Source: Myroides odoratimimus
Lineage (GTDB): Bacteria; Bacteroidota; Bacteroidia; Flavobacteriales; Flavobacteriaceae
DNA: 36,455 nt
Assembly (NCBI RefSeq): GCF_030326305.1
Contig: NZ_JACAKB010000030.1
Coordinates: 1-36,455 of the forward strand
Direction of reading: 5' to 3'
In this document: positions 6,770 to 16,353 of the stretch, one piece after another
Position numbering within the stretch: position 1 is the first letter of the stretch
How the letters are laid out: each line of letters opens with the position of its first letter
Position numbers and translations under genes: made by a program
Notes under the pieces: model-generated
What the model was told of the DNA's origin: nothing
What the model saw: only the letters and a program-made list of their open reading frames with translations
Database searches by the model: none

Positions 6770-8464
6770 ATGAATACAGAAATAATCGGAATCATTGTCA
6801 CATTCTTATTGGCAATAGGTATTTCAATTCCCTTAGGGAAATATATAGCAAAGGTTTACGCAGGTCAACCTACGTTCTTAGATTGCATCATGTCTCCTTT
6901 AGAGAATTTCTTCTACAAAAGCAGTAGAATTAAACCAGAAGAAGGAATGGATTGGAAACAGCACTTAGTTGCTTTGTTAACAATCAATGCAGTTTGGTTT
7001 GTGATGGGATTTATTTTGTTAATGACTCAAGGGGTCTTGCCACTTAATCCAGATAACAACCCAAGTATGTCTGCTGATTTAGCATTTAATACGATAATCT
7101 CGTTCTTAGTTAACTGTAATTTACAACACTATGCCGGAGAAACAGGAGTAACATACTTAACACAGATTTGGTTAATGTTCCTTCAGTTCGTGAGTGCAGC
7201 AACAGGTATGGCGGCGGCTATTACAGTGTTTGAAGCATTTAAAAACAAGACGACTACACTATTAGGAAACTTCTATGTTTACTTTGTAAAATCGCTTACA
7301 CGTATCTTATTGCCTATCAGTATCGTTGTAGCTGCAATTTTAATCTTCCAAGGTACACCAATGACTTTTGAAGGAAAAGATAGTATCAATACAATAGAAG
7401 GACAACAAGTAGAAGTGTCACGCGGACCAGCAGCAGCATTTATTGCGATTAAGCACTTGGGAACAAACGGTGGAGGATTTTTTGGAACAAACTCAGCCCA
7501 TCCATTTGAGAACCCTACTTATTTGACTAATATGACTGAGATGATTGCTCAGTTGATTATTCCATTGGCAATGGTATTTGCTTTTGGGTATTACATTAAT
7601 CGCAAGCGTTTCTCTTGGATGATGTTTGGTGTAATGACATTGGGATTTTTGTGTTTGGCAGTACCAAACGTAATGATGGAATCCAACGGTAACCCTAATA
7701 TCACAGCGATGGGAGTAGATAACACCCTTGGAGCTATGGAGGGAAAAGAAGTCCGTATAGGGGCTGCAGCATCAGGATTTTGGAGTATAGTAACGACAGT
7801 TATTTCGACAGGTTCAGTTAACTCAATGCACGATAGCTCAATGCCTTTATCAGGAATGAATGAATTATTAGCGATGATGATTAATTGTTTTTACGGTGGT
7901 GTAGGAGTGGGTATTTTGAACTTCTTTGTGTTTATCGTATTGGCAGTGTTTATCAGTGGATTGATGGTGGGTAGAACACCAGAATTGTTTGGTAAGAAAA
8001 TAGAAGCGAAGGAAATGAAGATAGCAATGGTTATTGCCTTGATTCACCCATTACTAATATTGAGTAGTACTGCATTAGGTGCTGCCTTTCCAGATATGAC
8101 AAGAGAGACTTTAAACAATCCTTCATTCCACGGTTTTAGTGAAATATTGTATGAATATACTTCTTCTGCAGCGAATAATGGTAGTGGATTTGAAGGACTG
8201 GGAGATAATACACCTTGGTGGAACTTCTCGACAGGGATCATTTTATTAATGGGACGTTTCTTGCCAATCATCGGTCCTGTAGCACTAGCAGGTTTTTTAG
8301 CACAAAAACGATATGTGCCAGAAAGTGCAGGAACATTGGCAACAGATACAACAACATTTGGAACGATTGTATTGACAGTAATTTTAATCGTAGCTGCTTT
8401 AGCTTTCTTCCCAGTATTAACATTAGGACCAATTGCTGATTATTTTACAATAATAAGTTTATAG
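6770..8464 (+). CDS. kdpA: KdpA, potassium-binding channel subunit
   Basis: A 564-residue, strongly hydrophobic protein of the usual KdpA length with about ten membrane helices. All four filter-region motifs can be seen: NLQHYAGETGVTY near residue 118, GTNGGGFFGTNSAHPFENPT near 231, STGSVNSMHDSSMPLSG near 345 and NNGSGFEGL near 470. KdpA selects and conducts K+ in the high-affinity KdpFABC P-type ATPase in the inner membrane. Three bases separate it from kdpB. Expression is presumably from the sigma54 promoter at 6341. Confidence 0.97.
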   Translation: MNTEIIGIIVTFLLAIGISIPLGKYIAKVYAGQPTFLDCIMSPLENFFYKSSRIKPEEGMDWKQHLVALLTINAVWFVMGFILLMTQGVLPLNPDNNPSMSADLAFNTIISFLVNCNLQHYAGETGVTYLTQIWLMFLQFVSAATGMAAAITVFEAFKNKTTTLLGNFYVYFVKSLTRILLPISIVVAAILIFQGTPMTFEGKDSINTIEGQQVEVSRGPAAAFIAIKHLGTNGGGFFGTNSAHPFENPTYLTNMTEMIAQLIIPLAMVFAFGYYINRKRFSWMMFGVMTLGFLCLAVPNVMMESNGNPNITAMGVDNTLGAMEGKEVRIGAAASGFWSIVTTVISTGSVNSMHDSSMPLSGMNELLAMMINCFYGGVGVGILNFFVFIVLAVFISGLMVGRTPELFGKKIEAKEMKIAMVIALIHPLLILSSTALGAAFPDMTRETLNNPSFHGFSEILYEYTSSAANNGSGFEGLGDNTPWWNFSTGIILLMGRFLPIIGPVALAGFLAQKRYVPESAGTLATDTTTFGTIVLTVILIVAALAFFPVLTLGPIADYFTIISL

Positions 8465-8467
8465 AAA

Positions 8468-10483
8468 ATGGCAACTCAAAATAATAAAGCTCTTTTTCAA
8501 AAAGAGGTAGTGATGAAAGCATTAAAAGAAGCTTTTATTAAGTTAGACCCAAGAACACTATTCCGCAATCCTGTGATGTTTACAGTAGAAATAGGAACAG
8601 CGATTATGCTTGGTGTGTGTGTATGGATATTACTTGGTGAAACAAGTCAAGGTAGCTTTGGTTACAACTTCACCATCTTCTTACTGTTGTTTGTAACGCT
8701 GTTGTTTGCCAACTTCGCTGAAGCTATTGCAGAGGCAAGGGGAAAAGCACAAGCAGATAGCTTGCGCAAAACAAGAGAGGAAACACCTGCAACGTTAGAA
8801 AATGGAACACAAGTATCGTCTTCTACACTGCAAAAAGGAATGGTGTATATCTGTGTGGCAGGAGATGTGATTCCTGCCGATGGAGAGATTATAGAAGGAT
8901 TAGCAACGATAGATGAAAGCGCTATCACAGGAGAGAGTGCTCCTGTAATTAGAGAGGCTGGAGGAGATAAGAGTTCAGTAACAGGTGGTACAAAAGTATT
9001 GTCTGATCGTATTAAAGTACGTGTTACTGCTCAGGCAGGTGAGAGCTTCTTAGACAAAATGATCGCATTAGTAGAAGGAGCTAATAGACAGAAATCGCCA
9101 AACGAAATAGCGCTGACCATCTTATTAGCGGGGTTTACTTTAGTATTTACTATTGTGATTATTACGTTAAAACCTTTTGCTGACTTTGCTAATGTAGCGA
9201 TTACAATTAGTGCATTAATATCATTGTATGTTTGTTTAATTCCGACCACAATTGGTGGATTGTTATCAGCTATTGGTATAGCGGGGATGGATAGAGCTTT
9301 AAGAGCTAATGTAATTACAAAAAGTGGTAAAGCGGTAGAAACAGCAGGCGATATTGATGTATTGCTTTTAGATAAAACAGGAACTATTACAATAGGGAAT
9401 CGTAAGGCAACCAACTTTCACCCATCTAATGGTATTGATAAAAGTGTATTGATAAAAGCAGCTGTGTTAAGTTCATTAAGCGATGATACTCCAGAGGGTA
9501 AATCTATTATAGAGCTGGCAGGAGTTGATCCTACAGATTTTACGGTAAATAACCCACGTTTTATTTCATTTACAGCAGAGACAAGAAGTTCGGGTATAGA
9601 TTATGATGATGTACGCATTCGAAAAGGTGCAGTTGATGCTATAAAAAATATCTGTGTGAATGCAGGAAATGTATTTCCAAGTGAAGTAGCAGACTGTGTA
9701 AGACGTGTAGCAGAGAATGGAGGAACACCTTTAGTCGTGTCTCAAAATGAGCAAGTGTTAGGAGTGGTGGAGCTACAAGACGTAATAAAACCCGGTATTC
9801 AAGAACGTTTTGCTCGATTGAGAAAAATGGGTATAAAAACGGTAATGGTTACAGGAGATAATCCAATGACTGCAAAATACATAGCTACAGCAGCAGGTGT
9901 GGATGACTTTATCGCAGAGGCAAAACCAGAGGATAAAATGAACTACATCAAACGCGAACAAGCAGAAGGTAGATTAGTAGCGATGATGGGGGATGGAACC
10001 AATGATGCTCCTGCTTTAGCTCAAGCTAATGTAGGGGTAGCAATGAATAGTGGAACACAAGCCGCTAAAGAAGCGGGTAATATGGTGGATCTTGACAATG
10101 ACCCAACGAAGTTAATTGAGGTAGTAGAGATTGGTAAGCAATTGCTAATGACTCGTGGTACGTTAACTACATTTAGTATTGCGAACGACGTAGCGAAGTA
10201 CTTTGCTATTATTCCTGCCTTGTTTATCACTGCTATTCCAGCTTTGCAAGGATTGAATATTATGGATCTTCACAGCCCTGAAAGTGCTATACTATCAGCT
10301 GTTATTTTTAATGCGATTATTATTCCATTCTTGATTCCATTAGCGCTAAAAGGTGTGGCTTACAAGCCAATTGGAGCAAGTGCACTATTGCGACGCAATT
10401 TACTAATCTATGGATTAGGTGGTGTGATTGTTCCTTTTATAGGGATTAAGTTAATCGACCTTTTTGTATCACTATTTATGTAA
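8468..10483 (+). CDS. kdpB: KdpB, catalytic P-type ATPase subunit
   Basis: A 671-residue P-type ATPase. The actuator motif is AITGESAP, the phosphorylated aspartate is Asp302 in DKTGT, and the hinge is [10 protein letters not shown] with Asp509 and Asp513. [12 protein letters not shown] is also present, and hydrophobic spans lie at both ends. KdpB hydrolyses ATP to drive K+ taken in by KdpA. The length and motif set are those of intact, probably active enzymes. Co-transcribed with kdpA and kdpC. Confidence 0.97.
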   Translation: MATQNNKALFQKEVVMKALKEAFIKLDPRTLFRNPVMFTVEIGTAIMLGVCVWILLGETSQGSFGYNFTIFLLLFVTLLFANFAEAIAEARGKAQADSLRKTREETPATLENGTQVSSSTLQKGMVYICVAGDVIPADGEIIEGLATIDESAITGESAPVIREAGGDKSSVTGGTKVLSDRIKVRVTAQAGESFLDKMIALVEGANRQKSPNEIALTILLAGFTLVFTIVIITLKPFADFANVAITISALISLYVCLIPTTIGGLLSAIGIAGMDRALRANVITKSGKAVETAGDIDVLLLDKTGTITIGNRKATNFHPSNGIDKSVLIKAAVLSSLSDDTPEGKSIIELAGVDPTDFTVNNPRFISFTAETRSSGIDYDDVRIRKGAVDAIKNICVNAGNVFPSEVADCVRRVAENGGTPLVVSQNEQVLGVVELQDVIKPGIQERFARLRKMGIKTVMVTGDNPMTAKYIATAAGVDDFIAEAKPEDKMNYIKREQAEGRLVAMMGDGTNDAPALAQANVGVAMNSGTQAAKEAGNMVDLDNDPTKLIEVVEIGKQLLMTRGTLTTFSIANDVAKYFAIIPALFITAIPALQGLNIMDLHSPESAILSAVIFNAIIIPFLIPLALKGVAYKPIGASALLRRNLLIYGLGGVIVPFIGIKLIDLFVSLFM

Positions 10484-10490
10484 TAAAACA

Positions 10491-11051
10491 ATGAAAACAA
10501 ATCTATTACCCTCTATTATATTAACCACAGCCTTATTAGTATTGCTATGTGGTGCTTATCCTCTAACGATGTGGGGGATAGCAAAGCTTTCTCCTAATTC
10601 GGGAGAGGGATTTACAGTAGAATCTACAAATGGTAAAAACTATGAGAACATCGGACAAACCTTTACTTCTGACAAGTATTTTTGGTCTCGCCCATCAGCT
10701 GTAGAGTATAATGCAGCTGGTTCTGGTGCAAGTAATAAAGCTACTACCAATGGGGAGTACTTAACAGAAGTACAAAATCGCATTGACGATTTTATGGCTA
10801 AGAATCCAGAGGTGAATAAACAAGATATTCCAGTAGATCTAATTACTGCCAGTGGTAGTGGTTTAGATCCGAATATTTCTGTACAGGCGGCTAAAGTTCA
10901 AATAGCTCGTATTGCCAAAGCAAGGGGGATTGCAATAAATCGCTTAGAACAATTGGTAACTGAACAAACACAACAACCCTTGTTGGGAATATTAGGTCCA
11001 CAAGTAATCAATGTAGTAAAATTGAATATAGCATTAGATGCCTTAAAATAG
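10491..11051 (+). CDS. kdpC: KdpC, accessory subunit of the potassium-transporting ATPase
   Basis: A 186-residue protein beginning MKTNLLPSIILTT. An earlier in-frame ATG at 10464 would overlap kdpB and add a polar stretch, so 10491 is preferred (7-base gap). One N-terminal membrane helix is followed by the soluble KdpC domain. Motifs are YFWSRPSAVEYN, GSGLDPNISVQAAKVQIARI and the C-terminal LLGILGPQVINVVKLNIALD. KdpC is required for assembly and raises ATP affinity. Confidence 0.95.
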   Translation: MKTNLLPSIILTTALLVLLCGAYPLTMWGIAKLSPNSGEGFTVESTNGKNYENIGQTFTSDKYFWSRPSAVEYNAAGSGASNKATTNGEYLTEVQNRIDDFMAKNPEVNKQDIPVDLITASGSGLDPNISVQAAKVQIARIAKARGIAINRLEQLVTEQTQQPLLGILGPQVINVVKLNIALDALK

Positions 11052-11052
11052 T

Positions 11053-12144
11053 ATGAAAAAGAGTTTTTCTTTAGTGGGTGCACTTGTCATCGGTGCACTT
11101 GCTTTTTCATCAGTCCAAGCACAAGAACGCAAATGGACAGATGATTTAAAAGTGAGTGGTTATGCAGAGTTGTATTATATGTATGATCTTAATCAACCAA
11201 AATCAGGGCAAATAAACAATTTCTTGTATTCTTATAACAGACATAATGAAGTAAATTTAAACTTCGGAATGGCTAAGTTGAGTTACAACAAAGATAGAGT
11301 ACGTGCTAATCTTGCTTTAATGGCGGGAACGTATGTAAAGTCTAATATGGCAAATGAACCAGATGGATTAAAGAATATCTATGAGGCTAATGTAGGAGTG
11401 AAATTATCTCCAACACGAGAGCTGTGGTTAGACGCAGGTATAATGCCTTCCCATATAGGGTTTGAGAGTAATATAGGAGCTGATATTATGACGATGTCAC
11501 GCAGTATGATGGCGGAGAACTCTCCTTACTTTTCGTCAGCGGTTAAGTTATCTTATTTAACGCCTAACCAAAAATGGATGATTGCTGTTAATTTAATGAA
11601 CGGTTGGCAGCGTATTCAACGCCCAGAGGATAACTCTACTTTAGCAGTAGGACACCAGTTGACCTATACTCCTAACACAAGATGGACAATTAATAGTAGT
11701 TCTTTTGTAGGTAGTGATACACCAGATGTAGAGCGTAAGATGCGTTACTTTCACCATTTATATGCAACTTATAAGTTGAATGATCACCTTAATCTATTAG
11801 CTGGTTTTGATATTGGAGCTCAGCAAAAGGAGAAGGGTAGTGAGGTATATAGCAGTTGGTATGCCCCACTTATAATGGGACAGTATAAGATAACTGATAA
11901 CTGGAGAGTGGCAGCAAGAGCAGAGTATTATGCTGATAAGGATGGTGTGATTATAAATACAGGTACGACTAATGGATTTCAGACTTGGGGCTATTCTGTC
12001 AACGTAGATTATCAGATTAGAGAAGGTGTATTGTGGAGAGCAGAAGTACGTTCGTTAAACAGTAGAGATGCTATATTTATGCGAAATGATAAAGAAGCAA
12101 CAGGACAAACCTTTATAGGAAGTACTATTTCAATTAAGTTATAG
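11053..12144 (+). CDS. Outer-membrane beta-barrel porin in the kdp operon
   Basis: A 363-residue protein with a signal peptide (MKKSFSLVGALVIGALAFSS, cut after VQAQ). Amphipathic strands such as VSGYAELYYMYDLN, NLNFGMAKLSYNKDRVRANL and WRVAARAEYYADKDGV fit a BBP2/OmpL-like barrel. Its ATG follows the kdpC stop after one base and kdpD follows it directly. This suggests a pore that lets K+ or a counter-ion cross the outer membrane under potassium limitation. The role is inference from operon position. Confidence 0.8.
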   Translation: MKKSFSLVGALVIGALAFSSVQAQERKWTDDLKVSGYAELYYMYDLNQPKSGQINNFLYSYNRHNEVNLNFGMAKLSYNKDRVRANLALMAGTYVKSNMANEPDGLKNIYEANVGVKLSPTRELWLDAGIMPSHIGFESNIGADIMTMSRSMMAENSPYFSSAVKLSYLTPNQKWMIAVNLMNGWQRIQRPEDNSTLAVGHQLTYTPNTRWTINSSSFVGSDTPDVERKMRYFHHLYATYKLNDHLNLLAGFDIGAQQKEKGSEVYSSWYAPLIMGQYKITDNWRVAARAEYYADKDGVIINTGTTNGFQTWGYSVNVDYQIREGVLWRAEVRSLNSRDAIFMRNDKEATGQTFIGSTISIKL

Positions 12145-13275
12145 ATGGAAAGAGAAGCTCGTCAAAGTGCAGAAGATTTTTTAGAACTTATTCGTAGATC
12201 TAAACGAGGAAAGTTTAAGGTATATATAGGAATGAGTGCAGGTGTTGGGAAAACCTATCGAATGCTGATGGAAGCAAGAGATTTACAACGCAATGGTATA
12301 GATGTGAAATTGGGTTTTATCGAAACACATAATCGCAAAGAGACACACGCCTTATTAGAAGGGGTACCCCTTATACCGCGTAAAGAAGTTTTCTATAAAG
12401 GAAAGATGATTGAAGAGCTTGATTTGGAAGCTATTTTAAAGGATCGTCCTGAGATAGTCATTATTGACGAATTAGCTCATTCAAATATAGCAGGAAGCAA
12501 GAATGCTAAACGCTGGCAAGATGTAATGGAGATATTAGAGGCAGGTATCAATGTGATATCTGCCCTTAATATCCAACACATCGAAAGTTTAAATAACGCT
12601 GTAAAAGAGATAACATCTATAGATGTGACAGAGCGTGTACCTGATAAAGTATTACAAGAGGCAGATGAGGTGGTTAATATAGATCTTACAGCAGATGATT
12701 TGATAGAGCGATTAAAAGAAGGAAAGATATATCCTCCAGAGAAAATACCAGCTGCATTGCAGAACTTCTTTGTGTCTTCTAATATCTTGCAACTGCGAGA
12801 ACTTGCTTTAAAAGAAGTAGCTTCTCACGTAGAGAACAAGGTGGCTACTGAAGTAAGTATCTCAGTATTAGCAAAGCCTAATCGCTTTATGGCGTGTATT
12901 AGTTCTAATGATAAGAACGCAAAAAATGTAATTAGAAAAACAGCTCGTTTGGCAGGATATTTAAATTCTAAGTGGTATGTACTCTATGTGCAAACTCCTA
13001 AAGAACATCCTGATAAAATAGCCTTAGACAAGCAACGACATTTGATTAATAATTTTAAATTAGCTACTGAATTAGGAGCTGAAATTATTAAGAGTGAACA
13101 TCAGAATATTGCTAAAGCAATTATGGGACAAGTAGAACAAAGACAAGTAACAACTATTTGCATAGGGAAGCCTCGTTTGCGTTTATATCAAATTATTTTA
13201 GCCACGAATGTATTCAACCAGCTATTAAAGAAACTATCGTCTTTGCCAATTGATATTATAATCTTTTCGAAATGA
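12145..13275 (+). CDS. kdpD: Stand-alone KdpD N-terminal sensor domain with Usp domain
   Basis: A 376-residue soluble protein. Residues about 18-225 are the KdpD N-terminal domain, with P-loop GMSAGVGKT (Lys36, Thr37), a Walker-B-like VIIDELAHSN and IQHIESLNN. Residues about 245-375 are a universal-stress-protein-like domain, with ATELGAEIIKSE and GKPRLRLYQ. The DUF4118 membrane domain and histidine kinase domains of full-length KdpD (about 890 aa) are absent. The kinase is supplied by the next gene, which overlaps by 4 bases (ATGA). The protein probably senses cytosolic K+, ATP or a nucleotide and signals to that kinase. This is a natural split, not a truncation by frameshift, because the next gene carries its own HAMP and PAS. 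Confidence 0.88.
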   Translation: MEREARQSAEDFLELIRRSKRGKFKVYIGMSAGVGKTYRMLMEARDLQRNGIDVKLGFIETHNRKETHALLEGVPLIPRKEVFYKGKMIEELDLEAILKDRPEIVIIDELAHSNIAGSKNAKRWQDVMEILEAGINVISALNIQHIESLNNAVKEITSIDVTERVPDKVLQEADEVVNIDLTADDLIERLKEGKIYPPEKIPAALQNFFVSSNILQLRELALKEVASHVENKVATEVSISVLAKPNRFMACISSNDKNAKNVIRKTARLAGYLNSKWYVLYVQTPKEHPDKIALDKQRHLINNFKLATELGAEIIKSEHQNIAKAIMGQVEQRQVTTICIGKPRLRLYQIILATNVFNQLLKKLSSLPIDIIIFSK

Positions 13276-14981
13276 GAATTAAAACAAAACTAACGTTAGG
13301 CTTAGGGTTATTATTCACACTGATTATCTTTTTAGGAGGAATCGGAGCGGTGTATATTCACTTTTTGAAGCTTGATACGCGTAATATATTGCACGATAAT
13401 TACAATTCTCTTTTGTATGCCAAGAGTATGTTGCGTGCTTTAGACAAAACAGGAGATAGTCGTTTGATTCAGTTTGAAGAGCAATTGAGAAAACAAGAGG
13501 GTAATGCTACAGAAGAGGGTGAAAGGGAGATGAATGCTACTTTGCGTACCTATTTTGAAGCGTATAAGAAAGATGGTCAACGCAACGAAGATTTACTTCA
13601 GATTAGAGAATGGCTAATAGAAGTGATGGAGATGAATATGCAAGCTATTGAACTCAAGAGTGAATTAGCTAATAAAACAGCTATACAGGCTACTATTTGG
13701 ATTGCTATTGCGGGAACAGCCTGTTTTATTATCGCATTAGGGTTATTGATTAATTTGCCTTCTAATATTGCTAATCCGATTCAGAAATTGACGATGAGTA
13801 TTAAGCAAATTGCGAGTAGTAATTATAAAGAACGTGTATTCTTAGATAAGAATGATGAGTTCGGTGAGTTGGCTCAATCATTTAATACGATGGCACAAAA
13901 GTTAGAAGAGTATAATAATAGCCATTTGGCAAAACTGATGCGTCAGAAAAAAAGAATAGAAGCTCTGATAAATAATATGCCTGATGTAGTGATAGGGTTG
14001 GACGAAAATATGCAAGTGATATTTGTCAATGAAGAGGCGTGTAAAGTACTTGGATTAACAGAAGAAGAAATGGCAGGTAAAAGCAGTAAAGACATTGCTA
14101 TTTACAATGATTTAATGCGTATGCTGCTGAAGGAGATGAATGTAGAGCAGATAGAAAAAGAACCATTAAAGATTATTCACAATGATAAAGAGAATTATTT
14201 TAATAAGGAGTTTTTACACATTGAGATAACGCCTACAGGAGAGGAGTATAAGGAGTTAGTAGGACACGTGATTATCTTAAAGAATATTACTGAGTTTAAA
14301 GAGTTGGATGCTGCTAAAACGCGTTTTATTGCTACGGTTTCTCACGAATTTAAGACACCTATTTCGTCAATGAAGATGAGTTTGCAATTGCTAAAAAATG
14401 ATAGAATAGGTAGTTTGAATGAAGAGCAGACAATACTGATAGACAGTATTCAAGATGATGCAGGACGTTTACTGAAGATTACTTCAGAATTACTTAATCT
14501 TACGCAAATAGAGAGTGGTCAAATTAATATGAATATAAAATCTGCTGAGGTTGGACAAATTGTACAGTATGCAGTTGAAGCAAACCATATTCTGGCAGAA
14601 CAAAAAAATATAACTTTAAGCGTAAAACTACCAGAATTAATTGATAAGATAAGAGTAGATGCAGAAAAGACTACTTGGGTGTTGACCAACCTTATTGCTA
14701 ATGCAATTAATTATTCTCACGAATCGTCAATAGTTGAGGTTAATGTTAAACAAGATGAGTTTCATACTATAATAAAAGTAAAAGATGAAGGAATGGGTAT
14801 TCCTCCAGAGTATTTAGGACGAGTATTTGATCGCTACTTTAGAGTACCTGGAACACATAGAGAAGGTACAGGTTTAGGTCTCTCAATAAGTAAAGAAATT
14901 ATAGAAGCACAAGGAGCTACAATAGCAGTGAATAGTGAGTATGGAGTCGGAAGTGAGTTTGTGTTGAGGTTTAGTAGATAG
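13272..14981 (+). CDS. Membrane histidine kinase (HAMP-PAS-HisKA-HATPase), partner of split KdpD
   Basis: A 569-residue kinase. Transmembrane helices lie at about 8-32 and 139-161, flanking a helical extracytoplasmic region. HAMP covers about 162-214 and PAS about 222-340. The H-box SHEFKTP has His358. The ATP-binding domain has an N-box NLIANAINYS near 473, DEGMGIP and GTGLGLSISKE near 531. It overlaps the KdpD-N gene by 4 bases, so the two are translationally coupled. It probably phosphorylates the NtrC-type regulator at 4830, giving a Kdp circuit with split sensor and sigma54 output. Partner choice is inferred from the cluster. Confidence 0.9.
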   Translation: MRIKTKLTLGLGLLFTLIIFLGGIGAVYIHFLKLDTRNILHDNYNSLLYAKSMLRALDKTGDSRLIQFEEQLRKQEGNATEEGEREMNATLRTYFEAYKKDGQRNEDLLQIREWLIEVMEMNMQAIELKSELANKTAIQATIWIAIAGTACFIIALGLLINLPSNIANPIQKLTMSIKQIASSNYKERVFLDKNDEFGELAQSFNTMAQKLEEYNNSHLAKLMRQKKRIEALINNMPDVVIGLDENMQVIFVNEEACKVLGLTEEEMAGKSSKDIAIYNDLMRMLLKEMNVEQIEKEPLKIIHNDKENYFNKEFLHIEITPTGEEYKELVGHVIILKNITEFKELDAAKTRFIATVSHEFKTPISSMKMSLQLLKNDRIGSLNEEQTILIDSIQDDAGRLLKITSELLNLTQIESGQINMNIKSAEVGQIVQYAVEANHILAEQKNITLSVKLPELIDKIRVDAEKTTWVLTNLIANAINYSHESSIVEVNVKQDEFHTIIKVKDEGMGIPPEYLGRVFDRYFRVPGTHREGTGLGLSISKEIIEAQGATIAVNSEYGVGSEFVLRFSR

Positions 14982-14985
14982 AATC

Positions 14986-15018
14986 AAAAAGAGTTGTTTT
15001 TATAGGCAACTTTTTTTT
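14986..15018 (+). terminator. Terminator of the kdp operon
   Basis: An AAAAAGAGTTG / CAACTTTTTTT stem (one G-T pair) with a 9-10 base loop runs into T8. It starts 5 bases after the kinase stop codon. Confidence 0.75.
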
Positions 15019-15217
15019 ATATTTCTATAATCAACTCTCTCTCAAATCCATTATCCTTATCATCTATATATCCATGTGGATTGCAGATTATTTGTGTGTT
15101 ACCAATATGTGTATCTCCTGCAAGGATCACTAAATCTACTTCATCAAATTTTAATGAACCGCTATAACCAAACTCTAAGTGAAGGTCACTAAGGATTTGT
15201 ATTTTCATACTTTTCAT
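15017..15217 (-). pseudogene. Metallophosphoesterase with central deletion
   Basis: A 66-codon frame on the minus strand starts like a calcineurin-type phosphoesterase (MKIQILSDLHLEF, with metal-binding Asp11 and His13, then LVILAGD). It abruptly continues with the family's C-terminal end (IICNPHGY...GFERELIIEI). Intact members are about 250 residues and carry GNHE and GHTH motifs between these ends; both are missing. The join falls around THIGNT (15098-15112). The start may be either of two ATGs three codons apart. The fragment lacks most metal ligands and is unlikely to be active. Its stop codon touches the kdp terminator. Confidence 0.7.
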
Positions 15218-15259
15218 TTATTCAAAGTTAACAAACTACGATAACTATCTCATAATCTA

Positions 15260-15290
15260 TTGTACAGAAAATTACTTAATCGTATTTTTA
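15260..15290 (+). promoter_or_regulatory. Bacteroidota-type promoter for the rhomboid gene
   Basis: TTG (15260-15262), 20 bases, then TATTTTTA (15283-15290), one base off the TAnnTTTG -7 consensus. The predicted start is about 10 bases before the GTG at 15308. Confidence 0.45.
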
Positions 15291-15307
15291 ACATAAAATA
15301 GAGTACA

Positions 15308-15919
15308 GTGAGAAACGATGAACTTAGATTAAAGAAAGAGGATTTCTATCCACCATTATTGTTGGTAGGAGTGATGTGGTTTATATTCGGTTTACAACAA
15401 TTAGGTATATTTCAAGATTGTTATGGAGTAATTCCTTGGCGTATAGAAGGCATTAAAGGAATTTTTCTAAGTCCTCTGTTTCATGGTGGGTTAGACCATA
15501 TTATTAGTAATACTTTACCCTTATTTATACTTAGTGTAGTACTGTTTCTGTTTTATAAAAAGCAAGCGTATACGGTACTTATTATGGGATGGATTACCTC
15601 AGGCTTAGTCTTGTGGCTCTTGCCTGATTTTGGTTACTTCCAGACAAGTATGATGAGTTGTCATATAGGAGCAAGTGGATTGATTTATATGCTCTTTTTC
15701 TTTCTATTCTTTAGTGGAATATTTATTCGCAAGCTAGTTTTAATCTTAGTATCTATTATCATTGGGATACTATATGGAGGACTAGTTTATGGAATACTAC
15801 CTAGTTATGTCGCAGAGGGTGTTTCTTGGCAAGGACATTTAGTAGGAGCTTTAGTGGGGTTAGTGTTTGCTTATCAGATGAATAGGAAGAAAAGTACAAG
15901 AAAGTATAGAAGGAAGTAA
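15308..15919 (+). CDS. Rhomboid-family intramembrane serine protease
   Basis: A 203-residue protein with about six hydrophobic spans. Rhomboid signatures are in order: HGGLDHIISNTLPLF (oxyanion HxxxN region), HIGASGLIY with the nucleophile serine in GASG, and SWQGHLVGALVG with the catalytic His. Rhomboids cut membrane proteins within the lipid bilayer; the substrate is unknown. The start is GTG at 15308: the nearest ATG is out of frame and an in-frame stop lies three codons upstream. No downstream gene is within operon distance. Confidence 0.88.
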   Translation: MRNDELRLKKEDFYPPLLLVGVMWFIFGLQQLGIFQDCYGVIPWRIEGIKGIFLSPLFHGGLDHIISNTLPLFILSVVLFLFYKKQAYTVLIMGWITSGLVLWLLPDFGYFQTSMMSCHIGASGLIYMLFFFLFFSGIFIRKLVLILVSIIIGILYGGLVYGILPSYVAEGVSWQGHLVGALVGLVFAYQMNRKKSTRKYRRK

Positions 15920-16050
15920 GCTACATTAAGTGTGGTTTTTACATTAAAACCTTGTTTAAATGTGATGTTGTTTAGTAGAAAAACTACTTTTTATAGTAAA
16001 ATTAACAAGTCTAATATTGTCATATTTCAGAAAAAAAATATTTTTGTGAT

Positions 16051-16353
16051 ATGAAATATGTATCACTAATTGTATTATTATTCTTTGTAAACTTTATCGC
16101 TACGCCGACTATTGCGGTGCTAGCTGGCATTGAATTAGAGATACCTTCTGTGACCATTTCTGAAGAAAATAAAAAGCCAATCACTAATGCAGAAGAAGAG
16201 CACAAAGGACATTTGTGGGATTTATCTGTTTCTAATCATCTTAATTTAGTAGATGCAGGGGAAGGATTGGAATTAAATTTCTCTCATTTGAAACTTGTGT
16301 ATGAATCACAAGAGTTCGATATCTTATTACCCCCTCCTGAACGTTTAGTTTAA
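16051..16353 (+). CDS. Small exported protein, unrecognised
   Basis: A 100-residue protein. Residues 1-25 are a hydrophobic leader (MKYVSLIVLLFFVNFIATPT). The remainder is acidic, with NAEEEHKGHLWDLSVS and a proline-rich end ILLPPPERLV. It is probably a secreted or periplasmic small protein, or a single-span membrane protein. A weak TAATATTG -7-like element lies at 16012-16019. It stands alone, 512 bases before the SulP gene. No function is suggested by sequence. Confidence 0.6.
   Translation: MKYVSLIVLLFFVNFIATPTIAVLAGIELEIPSVTISEENKKPITNAEEEHKGHLWDLSVSNHLNLVDAGEGLELNFSHLKLVYESQEFDILLPPPERLV

Noticed and set aside
9031-9414. 127-aa minus-strand ORF within kdpB
   Set aside because: Antisense shadow of a conserved P-type ATPase core.
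10464-10490. Upstream start for kdpC overlapping kdpB
   Set aside because: It adds a polar MYHYLCNKT stretch before the natural membrane-helix start at 10491 and overlaps kdpB by 20 bases.
14986-15018. Hairpin as a regulatory element of the phosphoesterase remnant
   Set aside because: Its orientation and T-tract fit termination of the histidine kinase transcript; overlap with the remnant's stop is incidental.
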